Source of the DNA: Symbiobacteriaceae bacterium
GTDB taxonomy: Bacteria; Bacillota; Sulfobacillia; Symbiobacteriales; Symbiobacteriaceae
Reading direction: 5' to 3'
Assembly (NCBI GenBank): GCA_029239785.1
Contig: JARBUG010000031.1
Coordinates: 1 to 34,614, forward strand
Length of the DNA: 34,614 bases
The stretch's first letter is position 1; each line of letters begins with the position of its first letter. The translations under genes were made by a program, and so were the position numbers. Below the pieces are notes generated by a model. The model worked only from the letters and a program-made list of their open reading frames with translations, was not told the origin of the DNA and ran no database searches. Positions 7,365-15,585 of this stretch are shown here, in pieces.

Positions 7365-8354
7365 GTGCGTTTTCGTCGAACCGCCATTCCTGCCGTCATC
7401 CTCATCGGGACCCTGGCTTTGACAGGCGTGGCCCTGGCGGAGCCGGGAACCGGCACACCAGCCCAGGGCAAAGAGACCGGCCAGTATGTACATGAACCCG
7501 GGCAGCAAACGGTGCCAAAACCTGAAAAAGGCAGTCCGACTGCAGAGAAGCCCACGCCAAAGCAGCCGACGGCCCCTCCGGAGACGGTCAGCAAGCCAAC
7601 CACGCCGCCTCCGACCGACCTGAAGCCGTCCAAGCCCATGCCCACCGAAGGACAGCCCTCCACACCGCCGCCCACGGAAGGACAGCCGTCGACGCCGCCA
7701 CCCGCTGAAGGCACGCCCAGTGCCGTCAAGCCGCCCTTGGGACAGAACATCCCTCCCAAGCCGACCACCGGGGAGCCGACCAAGCCCAAGCCGACAGAAG
7801 GCAAGCCGACCACTCCGCCGCCGGCCAAGGGGGAGCCCACCAAACCGAAGCCGGAAACATCCCAGCCCACCCAGCCCAAGCCTGACAAGGCAATCAAGGT
7901 CAAGGCAAACCTGAAGAGCATGACCCAGGCCGAAGCAGAGCAGTTGCTCGCTGAGGGCTATACCATCCAGGAAGTGATGCAGGCCGACCAGGCCGCCAAA
8001 CTCGGTGCCGGCACAGTCCGGGAATGCCTCGGCTGGTATCGCAGCGGTCAGTCCTGGAATGAGATCATCAAGAAGGGCAAGGGGACGGCCCCGACCGCAT
8101 CGGAACTGCGTCGCCTGCTCGCCGACGAAAAGAACACCGTGATTCGTGACCTGGTCGCCCGCGTCGCTGCAGAAGCCGGCTTATCTCAGGAGGAACTGCT
8201 GACCCTGATGGGCGACAAGTTCACCCTCTCCGACATCAACGTGGCGACGAGCCTGGCTGCGATGTGTGACATCTCCCTCGAAGAGGTCCTGAGCATGAAG
8301 AAGAGCAGCCAGACCTGGGATGATGTGGCGGCGAAACTGAAGCCCGCCGAATAA
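7365..8354 (+). CDS. Secreted Pro/Thr-rich protein with two C-terminal helical repeats
   Basis: The 329-aa product has a Sec signal peptide (MRFRRTAIPAVILIGTLALTGVALA, cleavage near residue 25). About 150 residues of low-complexity Pro/Thr/Lys/Glu sequence follow, with repeats such as PTEGQPSTPPP, probably an extended wall-spanning linker. The C-terminal domain contains two copies of one motif, at about 194-237 and 281-325: LL..GYTIQEV...A then SGQSWNEI in the first, LM..KFTLSDI...A then SSQTWDDV in the second. I do not recognise a named family. GTG start, GGAGAG binding site. Probably exported with the neighbouring metalloprotease and lipoproteins. Confidence 0.85.
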   Translation: MRFRRTAIPAVILIGTLALTGVALAEPGTGTPAQGKETGQYVHEPGQQTVPKPEKGSPTAEKPTPKQPTAPPETVSKPTTPPPTDLKPSKPMPTEGQPSTPPPTEGQPSTPPPAEGTPSAVKPPLGQNIPPKPTTGEPTKPKPTEGKPTTPPPAKGEPTKPKPETSQPTQPKPDKAIKVKANLKSMTQAEAEQLLAEGYTIQEVMQADQAAKLGAGTVRECLGWYRSGQSWNEIIKKGKGTAPTASELRRLLADEKNTVIRDLVARVAAEAGLSQEELLTLMGDKFTLSDINVATSLAAMCDISLEEVLSMKKSSQTWDDVAAKLKPAE

Positions 8355-8426
8355 ACGCCGCTTCTTCTTGCTAATGGAGCAATCAAGCGACGCCGACCTG
8401 TTGTTGCAGTGAGGGAGGCACATTCC

Positions 8427-10502
8427 TTGCACAAACGAACGGTGTTCCGCCTGTCGGCGCTGGTGATCGCTTTCTGCCTGCTGTTGACGTACGGCGGTGC
8501 GAAGCCGATCATGGCCTACTGGGTCGACATGGGTTATTGGGAAGACCTGAGTCATTTCGAAGATCGTGGGCATAACGAGACCCAGTGTGACTGGGTCGAC
8601 CGCGGGCACTGGGAAGACCAGGGTCATTGGGAAGACCAGGGCCACTGGGAGGACCAGGGCCACTGGGAGGATCAGGGCCACTGGAAGGAACTCGGCTACT
8701 ACGACGACCAGGGTTGGTGGGAAGACCACGGCCAGTGGGTCGACCAGGGCGAGTGGGAAGACCAGGGCCACTGGGAGGACCAGGGGCAGTGGGTCGGCGA
8801 ATGGGTCTGGGTCGATGCCGGCTACTGGGATTACTACTACGAATGGGACGAATCGGTCCAGCGGACCGTTAAGGTCTGGTACTGGGTAGACACCAGCTAC
8901 TGGGACTACCTCGAGTACTGGGAGTCAGACTGGGTCTGGATTTCTAACTGGGTCTGGGTCTCGAACGAGGTCTGGGTGCCCAGTATGGTCTGGATCTCCA
9001 ACCCCGTCTGGGTTCATACCGGGTGGGAGTGGGTCCCGAACAAAGTCTGGGTCAAGAACATGGTCTGGATCAAGAACATGGTCTGGATTCCCAACGAAGT
9101 CTGGGTGCCGGACCTGAAGTGGGAGTGCACCCAGGTCTGGGTACCGAACCTGGTCTGGGTCGAACAGATTGAATGGCGCAGCAACATGGTCTGGGTCGAT
9201 GATCTGCAGGCGCCCACGGGCAGCATCACCGCCTCGGCCAGCGTGGTGTATGGCCCGAATGCGACGGTGGACCTCACCTTCACATCGTCAGACACCGGCG
9301 GATCGGGTCTGCAGGATATGAAGATCGAGGATTCGAATGGGAGAACGACCGGGTTCACCGGCATCACTTCGTCGTATGCGGACTGGCCACTCGGGTCCGC
9401 CGCGGGGACGAAGACCATCACCGTCACCTATCGCGACGGTGATGGGAACATACGTAAGTACTCCGTCGACGTGACTGTCAAGATCGATACGACGCCACCG
9501 TCGATCGTGCTCTACCAGCTGCCCGCCTATTCGATGAACAATCCGCTGGTGGTCTCCTGGCTCCCCCTTCAGGATGAGTCCGGCATCGACGAGGTCATCG
9601 TCACCTATACCAAGAACGGTGGTCCGGAGAACTCCCTGATCCCGGTTGGCGATTCGGTCACGCTGTATGTAAGTGACGGCGAGCAGTACACGTTCAAGGT
9701 CGTAGCCAAGGACGGGGCTGGCAACCTCAGCAACCCCAGGACCACCAGCACGATCACCGACCAGATCAAGCCGACTGCGGAACTGCGGTTGGATATGCCG
9801 CAATATCCGAACGCCAAGAATCCGCAGCCCAATGACCTGGTCCAAAACGACTGGATCGAGATGTACGCCGGGGGCACTGATTCAAACGGGATCGCCGAGG
9901 TGAAGCTGGAAGCCCAGGCGGACGGGGGCGCATGGACCCAGGTTGGGTCCATCCACGGCAACAACAAGGCCACAGTAACCCACGGCAAGACCTACACATT
10001 CCGAAACTGGGCCAAAGACCCTGCGGGAAACTGGTCAACCCCGGTCAGCTCTTCCAATGTCAGGGTGCAACTCTATCAGCACTATTCTGGTACGGCCGGT
10101 AAGTCCTTCACCTACAGGCTCGCCCCCGGAATGACAGCGGAGCAGATAAAGTGGGTAACAGATGCAGTAAAGGCCTGGAATGCGACTGGGATCGTCACAA
10201 TCGTGGAGACGCCTGACCCGAACAGCCCCAACCTGATTACCATCGCCGACTTCAAAATGGACGCCTGCGGTGATTACTCACCTGGCATACTGGGCGGGTT
10301 TACCATCCGAGTCGACACGGTTCAGGACACCGGCTTCTGCTGGCAGCCCGGCACAGTCGCACATGAACTCGGCCATGCGCTCGGCCTGGAAGACATGGAA
10401 TGGGGCTCCATTCAGCTGATGGGGTACCAGCGAGACCGTCGGGCCATCATCACACCCCAGCCTTGGGACATTGAGGGCGTACGGACCAAGTGGCAGCCCT
10501 GA
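8427..10502 (+). CDS. Secreted zinc metalloprotease (matrixin-like) with Trp-rich hexapeptide array
   Basis: A 691-aa exported protein. The TTG start has GGGAGG 8 nt upstream; a GTG at 8409 would overlap that site. Layout: signal peptide to about residue 30; about 227 residues holding some 40 tryptophans, first as GHWEDQ-type hexads, then as VW(V/I)PN-type hexads; three Ig/fibronectin-like beta domains of about 95 residues (the second contains VVAKDGAGNLSNP, the third NWAKDPAGNWSTP); then a C-terminal protease domain with HELGHALGLED at about 646-656 and a Met-turn candidate SIQLMGY. HExxHxxGxxD supplies two His and an Asp as zinc ligands. A cysteine pair (ACGDYS, GFCWQ) flanks the region. 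Substrate unknown; the Trp array could bind carbohydrate, wall polymer or protein. Confidence 0.88.
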   Translation: MHKRTVFRLSALVIAFCLLLTYGGAKPIMAYWVDMGYWEDLSHFEDRGHNETQCDWVDRGHWEDQGHWEDQGHWEDQGHWEDQGHWKELGYYDDQGWWEDHGQWVDQGEWEDQGHWEDQGQWVGEWVWVDAGYWDYYYEWDESVQRTVKVWYWVDTSYWDYLEYWESDWVWISNWVWVSNEVWVPSMVWISNPVWVHTGWEWVPNKVWVKNMVWIKNMVWIPNEVWVPDLKWECTQVWVPNLVWVEQIEWRSNMVWVDDLQAPTGSITASASVVYGPNATVDLTFTSSDTGGSGLQDMKIEDSNGRTTGFTGITSSYADWPLGSAAGTKTITVTYRDGDGNIRKYSVDVTVKIDTTPPSIVLYQLPAYSMNNPLVVSWLPLQDESGIDEVIVTYTKNGGPENSLIPVGDSVTLYVSDGEQYTFKVVAKDGAGNLSNPRTTSTITDQIKPTAELRLDMPQYPNAKNPQPNDLVQNDWIEMYAGGTDSNGIAEVKLEAQADGGAWTQVGSIHGNNKATVTHGKTYTFRNWAKDPAGNWSTPVSSSNVRVQLYQHYSGTAGKSFTYRLAPGMTAEQIKWVTDAVKAWNATGIVTIVETPDPNSPNLITIADFKMDACGDYSPGILGGFTIRVDTVQDTGFCWQPGTVAHELGHALGLEDMEWGSIQLMGYQRDRRAIITPQPWDIEGVRTKWQP
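8604..8801 (+). repeat. In-gene tandem array of 18-bp units (GHWEDQ-type hexads)
   Basis: Eleven consecutive 18-bp codon units encode G-[HQEYW]-[WY]-x-[DEG]-[QHLE]. The first four are GHWEDQ, with near-identical DNA (for example GGCCACTGGGAGGACCAG); later units diverge, suggesting recent expansion at one end. Confidence 0.95.
8922..9197 (+). repeat. In-gene array of VW(V/I)xN hexads
   Basis: About fourteen loosely periodic units of the type [x]VW[VI][SPK]N encode a second Trp-rich block distinct from the first. The GTCTGGGT core recurs about every 18 bp. Confidence 0.9.
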
Positions 10503-10523
10503 TGAACAGGAGGAATCACGCAA

Positions 10524-11036
10524 GTGAAACGGCTAAAGAGTCTGCTGCTCCTCGTTGCCTGCCTCCTGGCGATGGTCGGCTGCGGCAAGCCCACCGTTGT
10601 GGAGGTCCATGCCGACCCGCCGCTGGCCCCAACTTTGGGTGATCTGATCAACGCATCTACGTTCATCGTGGTCGGGAAAATCGATAAGGTAAAGCCCAGC
10701 CGTATGGATGAGTACGACCTGTACGCCATCACCGAAAGCGAGATTAAGGTCGACGAGGTGCTCAAGGGCCCGGTCGCCAAGGGCGACACCTTGACGATGC
10801 GCCAGCCCGGCGGCACAGTGAAGGGTGTCAAGTTTGAGTACAAGCGGGTCTATTACGTCCAGTCAGGGCACAAGTACCTCCTCTTCCTCAAACAGTGGGA
10901 TGATGGGACAATCGCCCAGACGGCCTACCTTCAGAGCCAGTACGAACTGCACGGCAACGATGAGATGATCTTCCTCGGTGCAGGAACGCATCGGGAGACG
11001 TTTACCGTTGACACGCTGAGGGAACGTCTCAAGTAA
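10524..11036 (+). CDS. Lipoprotein of unknown function, paralogue 1
   Basis: A 170-aa product with a lipoprotein signal ending AMVGC (Cys20). The mature part has the pattern FIVVGKIDKVKPS...KVDEVLKGPV.KGDTL..., then SGHKYLLFL, like small beta-rich secreted domains with a 'V.EVLKG' strand and a 'G..YLLFL' strand; I know no function. GTG start preceded by AACAGGAGGAATCACGCAA, nearly identical to the leader of the next gene. Starts 21 nt after the metalloprotease stop, so probably cotranscribed with it. Confidence 0.85.
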   Translation: MKRLKSLLLLVACLLAMVGCGKPTVVEVHADPPLAPTLGDLINASTFIVVGKIDKVKPSRMDEYDLYAITESEIKVDEVLKGPVAKGDTLTMRQPGGTVKGVKFEYKRVYYVQSGHKYLLFLKQWDDGTIAQTAYLQSQYELHGNDEMIFLGAGTHRETFTVDTLRERLK

Positions 11037-11040
11037 GCGA

Positions 11041-11075
11041 AGGGCTCCGCGCTGTGTCATGCAGTGCGGAGCCTC
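11041..11075 (+). terminator. Terminator-like hairpin after lipoprotein 1
   Basis: GGCTCCGC (11043-11050) pairs with GCGGAGCC (11066-11073), with further pairing inside. No strong T-run follows. Nearly the same sequence recurs at 11651-11685, so it belongs to the duplicated unit. Confidence 0.6.
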
Positions 11076-11114
11076 TGCTGCCTGCCGGCCCTGGCGAACA
11101 GGAGGATCACGCAA

Positions 11115-11645
11115 GTGAAAGTGCCCAAGCGTATGCTGCTCTTCCTTACCTGCCTCCTGCTCTTGTCGGGGTGCGCCTCTGCCAGGAGCGACCCGACCAT
11201 CGTGCAGGTCGAGGCAGACCCACCACTGATCCCAACCTTGAACGAGCTGATTCAGGCCTCCAAGTTCATCGTGGTTGGAAAGGTCGATAAGGTGAAACCC
11301 AGCCGCATGGACAAGTACAACTTCCACGCCATCACCGAAAGCCAGGTGAAGGTTGATGAAGTCCTCAAGGGTCCGGTCGACAAGGGCGACACACTGCTGG
11401 TCGAGCAGTTGGGCGGTACGGTGAACAACGTCAAATACGAGTTTGGGCGGGTTGTCCACCTCCAGTCCGGGCACAAGTACCTACTCTTCCTCGACCAGTC
11501 AGAGGGCGGGACCATCGCACCAACGGCATACCTGCAAAGCCAGTACGAACAGCGGGGACAGCAGGAGATGATCTTCCTCGGCGGTGGACAGCACCAGGAA
11601 CCATTCACGCTGGAGAGCCTCCGGGAGCGGATCAAGAACCTGTAA
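11115..11645 (+). CDS. Lipoprotein of unknown function, paralogue 2
   Basis: A 176-aa product, aligned without large gaps to the preceding lipoprotein and roughly two thirds identical by eye (shared VGK.DKVKPSRMD, KVDEVLKGPV, SGHKYLLFL, TAYLQSQYE, EMIFLG). Its signal ends LLSGC, with the lipidated Cys again at position 20. The GTG start at 11115 carries the same AACAGGAGG.ATCACGCAA leader as paralogue 1. The frame is open upstream to 11064 but that part lacks a binding site. Divergence lies mainly in the middle and in surface residues, which suggests an established duplication rather than a recent one. Confidence 0.85.
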   Translation: MKVPKRMLLFLTCLLLLSGCASARSDPTIVQVEADPPLIPTLNELIQASKFIVVGKVDKVKPSRMDKYNFHAITESQVKVDEVLKGPVDKGDTLLVEQLGGTVNNVKYEFGRVVHLQSGHKYLLFLDQSEGGTIAPTAYLQSQYEQRGQQEMIFLGGGQHQEPFTLESLRERIKNL

Positions 11646-11650
11646 GGGAA

Positions 11651-11685
11651 AGGGCTCCGCGCTGTGTCATACAGTGCGGAGCCCT
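11651..11685. terminator. Hairpin terminator between convergent genes
   Basis: AGGGCTCCGC (11651-11660) pairs perfectly with GCGGAGCCCT (11676-11685), with an inner CTGT/ACAG pairing. It lies between the plus-strand lipoprotein and the minus-strand permease stop, and duplicates the hairpin at 11041-11075. Confidence 0.7.
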
Positions 11686-11690
11686 GCTCG

Positions 11691-14255
11691 TTACTCGTAC
11701 CGCAGCGCCTCGACCACATCAAGCCTTGCCGCCCACCGGGCGGGCAGCAGCCCCGCCAGGGGCGCCAGCACCAGCGCCACCCCCACCGCCGTGGCGATCG
11801 TGGTGACATCCAGCACCAACCGCACCGTCGCCCCGTTGATATACTGGCTCGACGACCCGATGCACCACTGGAGCCCCAGGCCGGCGGCCACGCCGATCAG
11901 TCCGCCGATGATGCCGATGCTGAGCGACTCGCCAACCACCACCCGCAGTACTTCGCTGGGCCGGCTCCCCACCGCCCGCAGCAGGCCGAACTCCCGCTTC
12001 CGCTCCAGAATCGACGCCAGGAGCGTATTGGCAATCGCCAGACCGGAGACGAGAATCGCAACCCAGACCAGGCCGTCCATCAGCCCGTAGAAACCCTCGT
12101 ACGCTGCCCTGAGTTCCTGCCAGAACTCCCGGTTCAGGCGGATGTTCAGGTGCATCGATTCCCCCCACCGGTCCATCAGCCGCTCCTTGACCGCCTCCGG
12201 CGTGGCGCCCGGCGTCACAAGCACCGCCACGTTCGTTGCCGTCTCGTCGTGCCAATTCTTCACATAATCCTGCTGATCGATGCTAATCGTTCCGCCATAG
12301 GGCGTTACGTCCGACATAATCGCGGCCACCTTGACGCTCACGGGCCCGTCCGGTGACGGAAGCGTAAACGAATCGCCCAGCCCGACCTTCAGCCGGGCCG
12401 CAATGGCCGGCGAGATGATCGTATGCCCGCCCTGTTCCATCAGGTCCGCAGCCGTCTCCCAATCGCCTTCCTCCAGCATCGTCTCCGAGTATTGACGCAG
12501 CAGTTCGAAGTCGAATACCTGCAGGAAGGCCTGGTCACCGTCGCCGATGATCACCCGCATCATCTTCTGCGGGCTGACCAGCCTGACCCCCTCCACCTGC
12601 GCCAACTCTCGCACGAACGCCGCGTCCATCTCCACCTGTGCCCCGATGCCCGAGAACGAACTGGAGACGTTCATATCCCAGGCGATGGTCTTTTCGTACC
12701 AAGCATCAAAAGTCGACATCTGGCTCGCCTCCACGCCGCCCATCGCCACCATGAAGGAGAGGCTGACCATGAGCGAGCAGATGGTGGCGGCGGTCCGCCG
12801 GGGCATGCGCACGAGGTTGTCGGCGGCCAGCCGGCCCGTAATGCCGAAGATGGCGGTCAGGAAGGGCCGGAAGATGACCCGGGTCAGCCCGGTCAGAAGT
12901 GCGGGCAGCATGACCACTACGCCCAGCAGCATCAGCACCAGGAGCAGCCCCCAGGCCCGCAGCAAGAGCGGCGAGACCATGGCGGAGCCGTCGGGCCAGG
13001 TCAGCCAGAGCACCACGGCACTGCCCAGGAGCAGCCCCAGGCCGGCCGCTACCCGGCCCCAGCCGGGCCGCTTCGCCCCGGCGGCGGGGCCATCGCCCGG
13101 GCGCATCGCATCAACCGGGCTGACGGTGACGGTCTCCCGGGCCGGGCCGAAGGCGGCGAAGAGGGCGGCGCCCACCCCCACAGCCAGGGCGACAGCCACG
13201 GTCGGCAGGGTGATGGTCACGGCCGCAGTCTGCACCCCGTAGGAGGTCAGGAACTGGTCGGTCATCTGCCCGGCCATGAAGGTGGCCATCCCATAGCCCC
13301 AGACCAGCCCCAGCAGGGCGCCCAGCAGGCCCAGCAGCCCGGCCTCGGTCAGCACCAGGCCGATCACTTCGCCCCGCTTCATGCCCAGCGCCCGCAGAAT
13401 CGACAGGTCACGCTGCCGCTCCGCCACACTCATCGACACATTCGTGTAGATGATAAACGCCCCGGCAAAGAGGCTGATCGCCCCGGCCATCGTCAGCAGG
13501 AAGATAACCGAGTCCAGCAGCCGCTGCATATCTTTGGACCGCTCCACCGGCGTGCCGACCCGAACCTGGTCGTCAAGAGCGCCCGCCAGCAGGTCACGTA
13601 CAGCCTCGACCGCATGGCCGTCGGCCACGGTTACATCGATCAGGTCAAGCCGCCCTTCCTTGCCGTAAGCCACCTGGGCCGCCGGCAGCGTGATGACGCC
13701 GAAGGGCCCCAGGGCGCCCCGCACCGTGCCTGCCGCATCGAAGATGCCGACCACCGTGAACTCCTTCAGCCCTTTGGTGGTCAGCAGGCTCAGCTTGCCG
13801 CCGTTCTCCACCGCCAGGTTCCCCGCCAACTCCGTGGAGATGGCGGTCTCGCCCACCGCCGTAGGCAGCCGCCCGCTGGTCAGGCGGTAGTCGCGTACCT
13901 TCTGGTCCTGCTCGGCGTCGATGCCGTAGAAGGTGGCTCCGGCCTGCCGATCGCCCGCCACCACCGGGCTGCCCGATCTGACAACCGGCACCGCCGCTGC
14001 GACACCCGGCGAGGCTGCCACCGCCTTCAGCACCTCTTCCCGAAACCCGAAGCCCGTAGTGGCCGAGACCTGCAGGTCAGCCCGGCCCGCTGCCGCCGAA
14101 AGCAGATTCTCGTAGCTCGCCAGGATCGCGTTGTTGATCAGCAGGACCGCCACCACCATGGTCACGCCCAGGGCGATGCCCAGCAGCGTCATGAGCGAGC
14201 GGCCTTTCTTGCCCGCCAGGTACCGGCGGGCGAGGCGGGCGTACAGGCTGGTCAT
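11691..14255 (-). CDS. ABC transporter permease with two FtsX domains and MacB-type periplasmic parts
   Basis: An 854-aa permease. It opens with LARRYLAGKKGRSLMTLLGIALGV, the usual FtsX/MacB N-terminal helix, followed by an extracellular MacB core-like domain (30 to about 245), a first FtsX domain (FLLTMAGAISLFAGAFIIYTNV, SVAERQRDLSILRALGMKRGEV), a mid-protein helix, a second extracellular domain and a second FtsX domain (LASILERKREFGLLRAVGS). This class works as a mechanotransmitter rather than a channel, in lipoprotein release, peptide or antibiotic handling. Its ATG overlaps the ATPase stop (ATGA), indicating translational coupling. The substrate is unknown. Confidence 0.92.
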   Translation of the reverse strand: MTSLYARLARRYLAGKKGRSLMTLLGIALGVTMVVAVLLINNAILASYENLLSAAAGRADLQVSATTGFGFREEVLKAVAASPGVAAAVPVVRSGSPVVAGDRQAGATFYGIDAEQDQKVRDYRLTSGRLPTAVGETAISTELAGNLAVENGGKLSLLTTKGLKEFTVVGIFDAAGTVRGALGPFGVITLPAAQVAYGKEGRLDLIDVTVADGHAVEAVRDLLAGALDDQVRVGTPVERSKDMQRLLDSVIFLLTMAGAISLFAGAFIIYTNVSMSVAERQRDLSILRALGMKRGEVIGLVLTEAGLLGLLGALLGLVWGYGMATFMAGQMTDQFLTSYGVQTAAVTITLPTVAVALAVGVGAALFAAFGPARETVTVSPVDAMRPGDGPAAGAKRPGWGRVAAGLGLLLGSAVVLWLTWPDGSAMVSPLLLRAWGLLLVLMLLGVVVMLPALLTGLTRVIFRPFLTAIFGITGRLAADNLVRMPRRTAATICSLMVSLSFMVAMGGVEASQMSTFDAWYEKTIAWDMNVSSSFSGIGAQVEMDAAFVRELAQVEGVRLVSPQKMMRVIIGDGDQAFLQVFDFELLRQYSETMLEEGDWETAADLMEQGGHTIISPAIAARLKVGLGDSFTLPSPDGPVSVKVAAIMSDVTPYGGTISIDQQDYVKNWHDETATNVAVLVTPGATPEAVKERLMDRWGESMHLNIRLNREFWQELRAAYEGFYGLMDGLVWVAILVSGLAIANTLLASILERKREFGLLRAVGSRPSEVLRVVVGESLSIGIIGGLIGVAAGLGLQWCIGSSSQYINGATVRLVLDVTTIATAVGVALVLAPLAGLLPARWAARLDVVEALRYE

Positions 14256-14956
14256 CCCACCATCCCCCCTGTCAGCTGGTCATCCAGCACCCGCCCGTCA
14301 CGCATGGTGATCAGCCGGTCGCCGTAAGCGGCGGCCTTGGCGTCGTGGGTCACCATGACGATGGTCTGGCCGCGGTCGATCTGCATCTGTTTAAGCAGCA
14401 GCAGAATCTCCTCGCCGGAGGCCGAGTCCAGGTTGCCGGTGGGCTCGTCGGCAAAGAGCAGGGGCGGGTCCCCGGCCAGGGCCCGGGCAATGGCCACCCG
14501 CTGCATCTGCCCGCCTGACAGCTCGTCGGGCTTGTGCGCCGCCCGGGAGGTGAGGCCAACCGTCTTCAGCAGCTCCAGCGCCTTCGCCTCGGCCACGCTG
14601 GTTCTTACCTTGGCGAGCAACAGGGGCAGGGCCACATTCTCCAGGGCAGTCAGCGTGGGCAGCAAGTTGAAGAACTGGAAGATGAAGCCCACGTGGGTCC
14701 GCCGCAGCAGCGTCAGATCATCATCCTTCAGCTGCGACAGTTCCCGGCCCAGCAGCCGCACGCTCCCCTGCGTCGCCTGCTGCAGTCCGCTCATCAGGTG
14801 GAGCAACGTCGACTTGCCCGAGCCCGACTTGCCCATAATCGACACAAACTCGCCCCGACCTATGGTCAGGCTGACGCCATCGACCGCCCGCACCGCCGTA
14901 TCGCCACGCCGAAACTCCTTGACAACCCGTTCAAGGCGGATGATCTCCTCAGTCAT
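14252..14956 (-). CDS. ABC transporter ATP-binding protein, MacB/LolD type
   Basis: The 234-aa ATPase has Walker A GKSGSGKST, signature LSGGQMQRVAIARALAG, Walker B LLFADEPTGNLD and H-loop VTHD; the LSGGQMQRVAIARAL..P..L.ADEPTGNLD arrangement is characteristic of the MacB/LolD/FtsE group. The start at 14956 (MTEEIIRLERVVKEF) has GGAGG 9 nt upstream and overlaps the PadR stop by ATGA. Two ATPases would pair with the 854-aa permease. Confidence 0.93.
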   Translation of the reverse strand: MTEEIIRLERVVKEFRRGDTAVRAVDGVSLTIGRGEFVSIMGKSGSGKSTLLHLMSGLQQATQGSVRLLGRELSQLKDDDLTLLRRTHVGFIFQFFNLLPTLTALENVALPLLLAKVRTSVAEAKALELLKTVGLTSRAAHKPDELSGGQMQRVAIARALAGDPPLLFADEPTGNLDSASGEEILLLLKQMQIDRGQTIVMVTHDAKAAAYGDRLITMRDGRVLDDQLTGGMVG

Positions 14957-15504
14957 TCTTCCTTGCCTCCCAAGGCCCGCAGGCGGGCTTCGCAGTTTTC
15001 GATCCACTTCAGGTCCGCTTCCACATGGAAGAGGGCGGAATCAAGCATCATTTCACGCCGCACCCGGTCGGGGCCGTGGGCCCTGACCACCCCAATCTTC
15101 TGGCGGGTCAGCTCGGCCATCTGCAAATGATAGACCCGGCGCTGGGAGTCGAGCAGGTCGAGCGTAGCCGCCAGATCCTTCTCCACCAGCAGCCCAAGGC
15201 GCACGTACAGTTCGTCGCGCAGGGGGCGGGCCTTGAGCGGCGGCCGGGAAAGCCAGGTCTCCAGGTCCTTCAAGCCATCCTGCGTCACCCGGTACATTTT
15301 GCGATCCTCGCCCGGACCTTCGTCCGCGTAGGACTCAACCAGGCCATCTTTGACCATACGCTCCAGGGTAGAGTAGATCTGCCCGACATTCAGCTCCCAG
15401 AGGCCGGCTGTCAGATTGTCGAACTCCGTCTTTAACTCGTAGCCGTGGCAGGGGCGCCCGGCCAGAATGCCGAGAATGCCATGTTTGACCGCCAGTCCGC
15501 CCAC
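14953..15504 (-). CDS. PadR-family transcriptional regulator
   Basis: This 183-aa protein has the PadR winged helix at its N-terminus (VKHGILGILAGRPCHGYELKTEFDNLTAGLWELNVGQIYSTLERMVKDGLVE...YRVTQDG) and a C-terminal helical dimerisation part of the Vir-like type. It probably represses its own operon with the ABC transporter and releases DNA on binding a drug or peptide. The start is unclear: GTG at 15504 overlaps the GGAGG site, and the only codon at normal spacing is a CTG at 15495. The family usually begins just before 'lkyaILgLL', which also fits the later position. Confidence 0.88.
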   Translation of the reverse strand: MGGLAVKHGILGILAGRPCHGYELKTEFDNLTAGLWELNVGQIYSTLERMVKDGLVESYADEGPGEDRKMYRVTQDGLKDLETWLSRPPLKARPLRDELYVRLGLLVEKDLAATLDLLDSQRRVYHLQMAELTRQKIGVVRAHGPDRVRREMMLDSALFHVEADLKWIENCEARLRALGGKEE

Positions 15505-15515
15505 CTCCTCTCAGT

Positions 15516-15548
15516 TACGAGTATAGTATACGAGTATGTAGTTGCCAA
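15516..15548 (-). promoter_or_regulatory. Promoter and direct repeats upstream of the PadR-ABC operon
   Basis: On the minus strand TTGGCA (15543-15548) and TATACT (15520-15525) are separated by 17 nt. Two direct copies of TACGAGTAT (plus strand, 15516-15524 and 15529-15537, 13 bp apart) cover the spacer and the -10 box and may be the PadR site. The predicted transcript would start only a few bases before the ribosome binding site. Confidence 0.65.
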
Positions 15549-15585
15549 GTTATTTCACTGCATGCCTTTCATTCGTGTCAGGCAT

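Noticed and set aside
8604..8801. Regular 18-bp repeats as a CRISPR array
   Set aside because: Units are contiguous without spacers, keep the reading frame and encode a hexapeptide.
12423..14327. Plus-strand open frame of 634 codons
   Set aside because: Antisense to the FtsX-type permease; no start signal, biased composition.
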